A DNA stretch of 64,000 nucleotides from Akkermansiaceae bacterium UBA2381 (GTDB lineage: Bacteria > Verrucomicrobiota > Verrucomicrobiia > Verrucomicrobiales > DEV007), in the NCBI GenBank assembly GCA_002344215.1, contig DDSV01000030.1, positions 15,475 through 79,474 of the forward strand, given 5' to 3'. Under the pieces are notes generated by a model, which saw only the letters and a program-made list of their open reading frames with translations, had not been told where the DNA came from and did not search any database. This document shows positions 52,498 through 61,400 of this stretch, one piece after another; the stretch's first letter is position 1, and every line of letters begins with the position of its first letter. The translations under genes and the position numbers were made by a program.

Positions 52498-55400
52498 ATG
52501 AGAAGGCTCATCCTCCCCGCCGCCCTTTTCTTCGGCCTCATCACCTCCTCACAGGCCCAGACGCCGGGGGAGGTGGACCTGTCTTTTGATTCTGGTTCCT
52601 TTGTGAACGAGGAAGTTCTCTCCGTAGTTCCTGCGGGAAACGACAAAGTCTACATCTCCGGAAGATTCAGCACCGTGCGTGGGGCGGTTCGCAACGGCAT
52701 CGCCCGGCTCAACGGGAACGGCAGCGTGGATGAGACCTTCGATCCAGGAAGCGGGGCCAACTTTTCGGTCTATTCCGTGGCAGTACAGGAGAATGGCAAG
52801 GTGCTAATCGGCGGCGATTTCACCAGCTACAATGGTGTGGCGCGGCACCGCATTGCCCGGATTAACGCGGACGGCAGCCTCGACACCGGCTTCAATCCTG
52901 GAAGCGGGGCGAATGAGAGAGTAGATTCCGTTGTGGTTCAAGCTAACGGCAAGGTGCTAATTTGCGGCGGGTTTACCATTTACAACGGCGTGGCTCGCAA
53001 CCGGATCGCCCGGCTTAACGCGGACGGCAGTCTCGACACCGGCTTCAATCCCGGAAGCAAGGCGAACGGTTCGGTCACTTCCGTGGCTTTGCAGGCTGAC
53101 GGCAAGCTTGTGATCGGGGGAAATTTCACAAGCTACGATGGAGTGGTAAGCATTCGGATCGCCCGGCTTAACACGGACGAAAGCCTCGACACTGGCTTCG
53201 ATCCCGGAAGCGGGGCGAACAATTATGTAAATTCCGTGGCGTTGCAGGCGGACGGCAAGCTGGTGATCGGGGGAAGTTTCACCAACTACGACGGCGTGGC
53301 ACGCAACCGAATTGCCCGGCTCAACGCTAACGGCAGCCTCGACACCGGCTTCGATCCCGGAAGCGGGCCGAGCGGTATTGTCACTTCCGTTGCGCTTCTG
53401 GCGGACGGCAGAGTGGTGGTCGGCGGTAATTTCAATAGCTACGACGGCGTACCCCGCCGCGGCATCGGCCGGGTCAACGCTGACGGCAGCCTCGACATCT
53501 CCTTCGATCCCGGAAGCGGGGCACCAGTCAATTCCGTGGCGGTTCAGCCGGATGGCAAACTGTTGATCGGCGGCTCCTTCACAAGCTACAACGGCGTGGC
53601 GCGCAACTACATTGCCCGGATTAATGAGGACGGCAGCCTAGATTCCAGCTTCACTCCTGGAAGCGGAGCCGAAGGGGACGGATCGGGGAATTCCGTCGCA
53701 GTGCAAGCTGACGGCAAGGTGCTGATCGGCGGCAAGTTTGCACACTACAGTGGTGTGGTGCGCAACCGAGTCGAGCGCCTGAACGCCGACGGCAGCCTTG
53801 ACAACTCCTTCGATCCCGGTTCCGGCCTGGGGCCGACGAACAACTCTTTGACTGGCGTCTCTTCCCTCAAATTACAACCAGACGGCAAGGTGATAATCGG
53901 AGGCTTTTTTGAAAGCTACAACGGCGTAGCGCGCAGTCGCATTGCCCGTATCAACGCCGACGGCAGCCTCGACTCCTCCTTCGATCCCGGAAGCGGTGTG
54001 AGCTCGGCAGGGGCGAACAACAGAGCGGTCTATTCCGTGGCACTGCAAGCGGACGGCAAGGTGTTGATCGGGGGAAATTTCACCAGCTACAATGGAGTGA
54101 CTCGTATTTGCATCGCACGGCTCAACGCCAACGGAAGCTTGGACGCAGGGTTCAATCCCGGAACTGGGATTAGCGATGGAGGTTATCCCACATATTTGGA
54201 GGCTGTGGAGCTGCAAGCGGACGGAAAAGTGTTAATCGGCGGGAGGTTCACCACATTCGATGGAGTGGCTCGCAGCGGCATTGCCCGGCTCAACACGGAC
54301 GGCAGCCTCGACACCAGCTTCGCTCCCGGAAGCGGGGCGAACGGAAATGTAAATTCCGTGGCGTTGCAGGCGGACGGCAGGGTGCTAATCGGCGGTGCGT
54401 TCACCTTCTACAACGGAGTGCCACGCAGCCGCATTGCCCGGCTTAGTGCTGACGGCAGCCTCGACTCCGGCTTCAATCCAGGAAGCGGGGCGAATGAGGT
54501 AGTCGATTCCGCGGTAGTGCAGGCGGACGGCAAGGTGCTAATCGGAGGCGGGTTTACCATCTACAACGGAGTGGCTCGCAACGGCATCGCACGGCTCAAC
54601 GCCAACGGCAGCTTGGACGTTGGGTTTAATCCCGGAAGCGGGGTGAACGGATATTATAACTCTAACGTGGCGTGGTCAAACCCGCCGAACGCTTACGTCG
54701 CTTCCGTGGCGATACAGGCGGACGGCAAGGCGCTGTTCGTCGGAAATTTCACCAGCTACAACAGCATGGCGCGTAGCCATCTGGCTCGCGCCTACAACGA
54801 CCCGGCTACGCAGAGTCTTTCGACGGTGAGCGAAACCGAGGTATTCTGGGCGAGAGGAGGAACAGCACCGGAGGTGGACCGAACCGTCTTCCATCTCTCC
54901 ACCGACCAGGGCGCGACATGGACCGAGCTTGGCGCTGGGGTCCGGGGTCCCGGTGGCTGGCGGCTTACGGGGCTGGATCTACCAGCCGATAGGTTGATTC
55001 GCGCTCGGGGCTTTAATAGCGGCGGGGTGGTTGAGTTCATGGGAAGCGGAGCTCCGGATCCAACCGTCACCGGCATCGCCCCGGCCAATGTGTCGGGCTC
55101 GGACTCCCGGCAATGGATCGCGATCAGGGGCGCGGGGTTCAACGACGGCTCGGTGGTGGTCCTGCGCACGGGCTCCGAAGAATACATTATCCCCGCCACG
55201 CGTACTGAGTTTGTAAGTCCGTTGGAACTCCGGGTGTTCGTAAATCTCTCCAGCATCGCGGCGGAATGGACGGTGGAGGTGCGCAACCTTGGTGGGCAGA
55301 CGTCCGACCAGTTCGCATTCCAGGTGGCGGCACCGGCGGTTTTACCCGAGGACGGGATCGATTTCGGCACCATCCCGCCCGGCACCACGGCGCAGCGGAC

Positions 55401-58400
55401 CTTCACTATCCGGAATGGGGGCGCGGCGCCGGTACTGTTCGCCGCGGGCACCGTCCATGCCCCCTTTGCCGTGGTCAGCGGCGAAACCGCCATGCTGGAG
55501 CCGGGCCAGGAACATAGTTTTGTGGTCCGTTACAGCCCGGTTGTAGCCGGTCGGGACGAGCGGACACTGGTCCTTCAAATCGGTGCCGCGACCTTTACCC
55601 GCACGCTCGCTGGCCGGGCCGCGCTCGCAACCACGGGCACGGCGACAGTCGAGGGCGTGGTGATGGGACGCAACGCGCTCGGTGTGGAGGTTCCCATCGC
55701 TAGAGCCAAGGTCGGCGTGCGCAAGGTGGTTTCGGAAAGCGAAGGACTCTTGCGCTGGGTTGGCCGCGACGCCGTGACCGATGAACTGGGCCACTACCGC
55801 ATCGAGAACGCTCCGACCGGAAACTACTTGGTCTCGGTGGACATGCAGGGGGCGGATCCTCGCATCTTTTACGGTTCGGGATACTGGGGTAAGCCGGTGA
55901 ATCTGATAGTCGGCCAAACGGAGACGGTGGATTTCGAGTTCGCCTTGCTTCCGTCTTTCAATCCCGCCGATCCCAAAAATTATCCAGTCGTGCTGGTGCG
56001 GGGCTTGGGCAATACAGACGACTCTTCAAAAGAGATCGCCTACTGGACGGCAATGCGAGATGCGCTGCGGTCGAAGGGCTTCAACCACGTATGGGACCCG
56101 AACGAGGACGGCGTCTCACGCGTCAAAGGCACAATGGGCATCAGAGCCAATTCGGAACCGCTCTGGAACTACGTGAAGGGGCAGCTGAGCCAGTATGGAA
56201 CGGACATTGGTATCCCGCGCAAAGTCAACTTCATCTGCCACTCGATGGGAGGACTGATCCTCCGACAGATGCTGCACGACAACGCCGCGGAAATCCACGG
56301 ACCATCGCTAAAGCTGGAGGGGGATGTTTTCATGCTCTCGACGCCCCATGCGGGATCGCTCCTGGCAAATACCGTGCCGGAGATCGGCGATTGGTGGAAA
56401 CCGTGGCAAAGCATTCGCGACCTGCGGACCGACAGGCTGACCAACGAGAATTTTTCCAGCAAGGTACACTGGCCGTCATCGGGCATGCGTCTCTTCTTGC
56501 TTGGGGGAACAACCTTTGCCGGGGATTCTGATCTCGAGAAGGCGGGACCGTATCTAGGATCAATCAGTCCCTTTGGGGATCAGATCAACGACGGCGCAGT
56601 TTCGATCCTCAGCAGCCGGGGTCGGTACATCGAGGGCGGTAACTCGCAAACCACAGGTTTTATCTCCTTCTTTTTGCCAGCGCGCGAAGTTCCCACATGG
56701 AATGTCTCCCCCACCATCGATCCCATCGAGCTTCCCCTTAACCACACCAGCATCAGATCGAACGCCGCAGTGGCGGACTGGATCGCGGGCATCTTGGCGG
56801 GAGGACGCCCCCAAGCGCCGAATCTTGGACAACCGAACGCAGGATTTTCGGCCAATTCCCCGGCCCAAGAGCGTCAGGTGCCCGACTTGGCTTCGTCCAC
56901 TACCTTCGAAGTACAGTCAGAGCCGACGAATGCATCCCTGAACTCAGACGGAGGGCAGGAGTTGCCTGTGCCGGAGCGGATCGTCGAAAGCGTCTCGGGT
57001 ACGGTAACAGCGGGGGCTACGGAATCCATCGCTTTCCCGGTCGATGCCACTCCGCGACTACGCGTGACTTGCACCGGGAATGCCGGAGTGGAGTTCCGCC
57101 TGCTGACGCCGGACGGAGCAACAATCGATCCGTCCTCACCGGGCAGCAATCCCGCTGTCGTCTATACAGATGCCGGAGGCGACGGCGTGCTGGTCGCGGA
57201 ATACCAAATCACCTCGCCCGATGCGGGAGGGTGGCAGCTGCTAGTGGACGCCGCCGGGCTGACCGAGCCGACCGAATACACGTTGCGGGCGACGGTCGAA
57301 TCCAATCTGACGCTAGAAACTATTCAGCCGGAGTATGTGCATCCCGGTACAGAGACCGTGTTTAAGGCGGCGTTCGGCACAGCAGTCGACGGACTGCTGG
57401 CCATTCCAGGATCTACGGTCTCCGCCCTCATTTTTCAGCCTGATGGGACCATCCTAGAACGAACTGTCGCCGACGACGGCACCCAGGGCGACGGCGAAGC
57501 CGGCGACGGCGTGTTTGGCCGGATCGAAGTCGGCCTAGCACAGCCGGGCGAATACCGCGTCGTCTATCGGGCGGAAGGCCTGCGCTCGGAAAACGGCGGA
57601 GATTTCCGGCGGATTGTCGAACGGGCCTTCCTGCTCGCGGACACGGGGGGCTTTATCGCGGGCGAGCCGGTCTGGGAGACGGTCGATGCAGACGACGATG
57701 GATTTGGCGACGCGCTAATGGCGAACGTGCCCGTGGCGGTGAGCGCGCCCGGCGACTACATGCTGAGTGCCATCCTCCGAGACGACGCACAAGATCGCGA
57801 GATCCGGGCGGTGACTGATTTCCACCGGGCGGAACCGGGCCTCCTCGAGGTTACGCTCACCTTCGACCCGCGTGACCTCCCGGAGCAGACGATTTACGGC
57901 CCCTTCGAGCTTCGCGACCTGCGGCTTTTCCGTCGTAATGAAAACAACACCGTGTGGCTAGACCGCCGCGACGCGCCGGTGGAGGTGACCTCTCAGCTTT
58001 ACAACCAAGCTTCCAAGTTGATTCGACTGTCCGGCGACACCGATTTCGGTCAGGTTGCCATCGGCGAGTCAGTGGAGCATACCCTGACAATCCACAACGA
58101 CGGGCATGAGACGTTGGAGATATATAGGATCGAGACGCCGGCCGGGTACACCTCGTCCTTTAGCGGTTCTGTCGAGGCGGGCGAGTCCGTGGCTTTTTCT
58201 GTGACTTTCGCCCCACTTGTCGAAGTCGAGTACCAGGGAGAACTGATCGTAGACTCGGATGCGACCGCCGGGACGGACCGCATCCCGCTGACCGGCGAAG
58301 GGGGCACGCCTGCAATCCTGATCACCGGAAACGGCGTGGAAATTCCTGCTGGCTCCGCCAATCCAAATCCGGGTGATTACACCGACTTCGGTGATGTTCT

Positions 58401-61400
58401 TACTCTGGATGACACCGCAGAGCGGACATTCACCATCTGGAACACCGGAACGGCGGCCCTCTCGGTGGGTGAGGTTTCTGTCGGCGGCGTCCACGCGGCG
58501 GAATTCACCGTCACCGCCCATCCCGAAAGCTCCGTCGCTCCGGGCAATTCCACCACGTTCCAGATCACTTTCGACCCCGGTGCCACCGGTATCCGCAGCG
58601 CCGAGGTGAGCTTCGAAAACAACGACAGTGGGAAGAGCCCGTTCAGCTTTGCGATTCATGGCAACGGAACCAAGAGCCCGCAAAGCATCGATTTCTCCGC
58701 CTTTGATACCCGGCCCCGGCGCGTGACCGACGGCCCCTTCCCCCTCGGCGCCTTCGCCAACAGCGGCCTGCCCCTGACCTACGACGTGCTGGCCGGGCCG
58801 GTCACCGTGGACGCGAGCGGCCTCATGACGCCCACGGGAGCCGACGGCGCGGTCACCATCCGGATCGGCCAGCCGGGCAGCGGAGACTACGGGCCGGCGG
58901 ACGACGTCTACGTTACCTTCGCGCTGGGCGGATGGCATCCCTTCACCAAACTCGTGGCCGGATGGGCGACCTATGCCCTTCGGGCGGACGGTACGCTGTG
59001 GACCTGGGGTTTCACGAACGGCACGGGCCATCTCGCGGACGCCACCGCATTTGCCGCAGGCCGGGTGGCTCCGCAACAGATCGGCGCGGACTCCGACTGG
59101 ACGGACTTGGCCATCGGCAATTCCTTCGGCTTCGGCTTGCGCGCGGGCGGCAAGCTCTGGGCTTGGGGATCCAACCTCAACGGCCAGCTCGGCGACGGCA
59201 CGACCACGGTCCGGACCGCGCCCGTTTCAATCGGTTCCGAGCGCTCTTGGGCTTCCGTTTCGGCGGGGAGCGCCCACACCGCCTCTGTGGCGGCGGACGG
59301 CACACTTTGGACCTGGGGGCTGAACACCGACGGCCAGCTCGGGCACGGCGACACCGACCAGCGCACCAGCCCCGAACCGGTGGGATCGGCCAGCGACTGG
59401 AGCCGGGTGGCCTGCGGCGGTAATTTCACGCTGGCGCTCAAGTCCAACGGGGAGCTTTGGGCTTGGGGTTCCAATGGCAGCGGCCAGCTCGGGCAGGGAG
59501 ACGCCGTTCAGCGAACTTCCCCGACCCGCGTTGGAACGGCGGCGGACTGGGCGCGCATCGCCGTCGGCGGTAGCTATGTGCTGGCATTGAAAACCGACGG
59601 CACGCTGTGGGCATGGGGCATCAACGGCAACGGCCAGTTCGGCAACGGCGGCACATCACCACCGTCGTATGTCCCCGTCCAAGTCGGAATGGATTCGGAT
59701 TGGACCTCCGTCTCCGCCTATTTCGGCACCAGCACCAGCGCCGCGCGCAAAGCGGACGGCAGCGTTTGGGTCTGGGGCGGCAACGCCTCCGGCCAGCTCG
59801 GTGACGGCACCGCGACCAACAGAAGCACCCCGCAACGCTTCGCCGCCAGTAAGGACTGGAGCGGTATCGAAGTAGGCATCTTCCATGTCGCGGCCTGGCG
59901 CGAGGACGGCACGGTCTGGGTGGTCGGGGAAGGCCGGGGCTTTTCCGGCACCAGCCCCCGCGCCTTGACGCGGGCCGCCGCCTCCGCGCAGGAGTGGGTG
60001 CAACTCAGCGGCAACGGGACGCATTTCCACGCCCTGCGCGCGGACGGCACCCTGTGGGCTTGGGGGCGGAACGGGGGCGCCTTCGGCAACGGCAGCACGG
60101 CGGACGCGGCGATCCTCACGCAAATCGGAACCGAAGACCAGTGGGATCAGGTCGCCTCGGGCGGACAGACCGGTGGCGTCGGCGCCTTTACCTTGGCGGT
60201 AAAGAAAGACGGCACCCTCTGGGGGACGGGGAGCAACACCAACTCTAAGCTCGGCCTCGGCGACACGACCACGCGCGACAGCTTCACGCAAATCGGCGGG
60301 GCGACCAACTGGAAGCGGGCCGCCGCCGGCTCCAACCACGGCATGGCGGTGCGCGCCGATGGGACGCTTTGGGGGTGGGGATTGAACAGCAACGGCCAGC
60401 TCGGTCTCGGCGACACCACCGCGCGCACTATCCCTTCACAGGTCGGCTCCGCCACAGATTGGCAGGCCGTCGCCTGTGGCGGCACCCATACCATGGGCAT
60501 CAAGACCGACGGCACGCTCTGGGCATGGGGTTTCAACAACAACGGCCGGCTCGGCCTCGGCGACTCCACCCAGCGCACCACGCCCACGCAGGTCGGCTCC
60601 GGCAACGACTGGGCGGCGGTCGCCTGTGGCCAGGCCCACACCCTGGCTCTGAAAAACGACGGTACACTCTGGGTGTGGGGCTTGAACTCCAGCGGCCAGC
60701 TCGGCCTCGGCAACACCGCCCAGCGCACCAGTCCGGTGCAAGTCGGCACGGCCACCCACTGGGCGAGCATTTCCGCCAGCCTCAACTCCTCCGCCGCGCT
60801 CACCGCGAACGGCACGCTCTGGATCGCTGGAGAAAGTCCCGCAGGCCAGCTCGGTCTAGGCACCACCGCCAACGTGCTGGCCTTCACCCAAATGAGCACT
60901 GCCGCGGGCTTCCAACATGCGGCGATGGGGGCCGTCTCCTTTGTCGCCATCCATGCGGATGGGAGCTTCTGGACCGCCGGCACCGCCGGGACGCAGGTCC
61001 TCGGCGGCGGACGCGATCGCACCGCGGTCGTTCCCGTGCAGCCCCATCTCTCGCCCCAGAGCATCGTCCCACTGCCCGCCGGGGCGGTCTCCGGGCGCGT
61101 CACCGCCACCAGCGGCCTGCCGGTGTCTTTGTCCCTCGTCTCCGGTCCCGGTGAAATCGACGGCGACGAGATCGCCCACACCGGTCCTCCCGGCAGCACG
61201 GTGACTTTCCTGGCATGGCAGCCCGGCGACGAACGCGCCTGGAACGCAGCTCCGCCGGTGCAACTGTCCCTCACCCGGCCCGCCGGAGACATCCGCGTCT
61301 TCGCGGGCACCGTCGGGGTCACCGCATTGAACAGCGGTGAAAGCACCGTCGATTTTGGCAACGCCACGGTCGGCGCCACGCCCGTTACACGTCTCTTCAC

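Noticed and set aside
52640..54800. Possible CRISPR-like or VNTR noncoding repeat
   Set aside because: The repeat is in frame within one long ORF and encodes delta-60 units.
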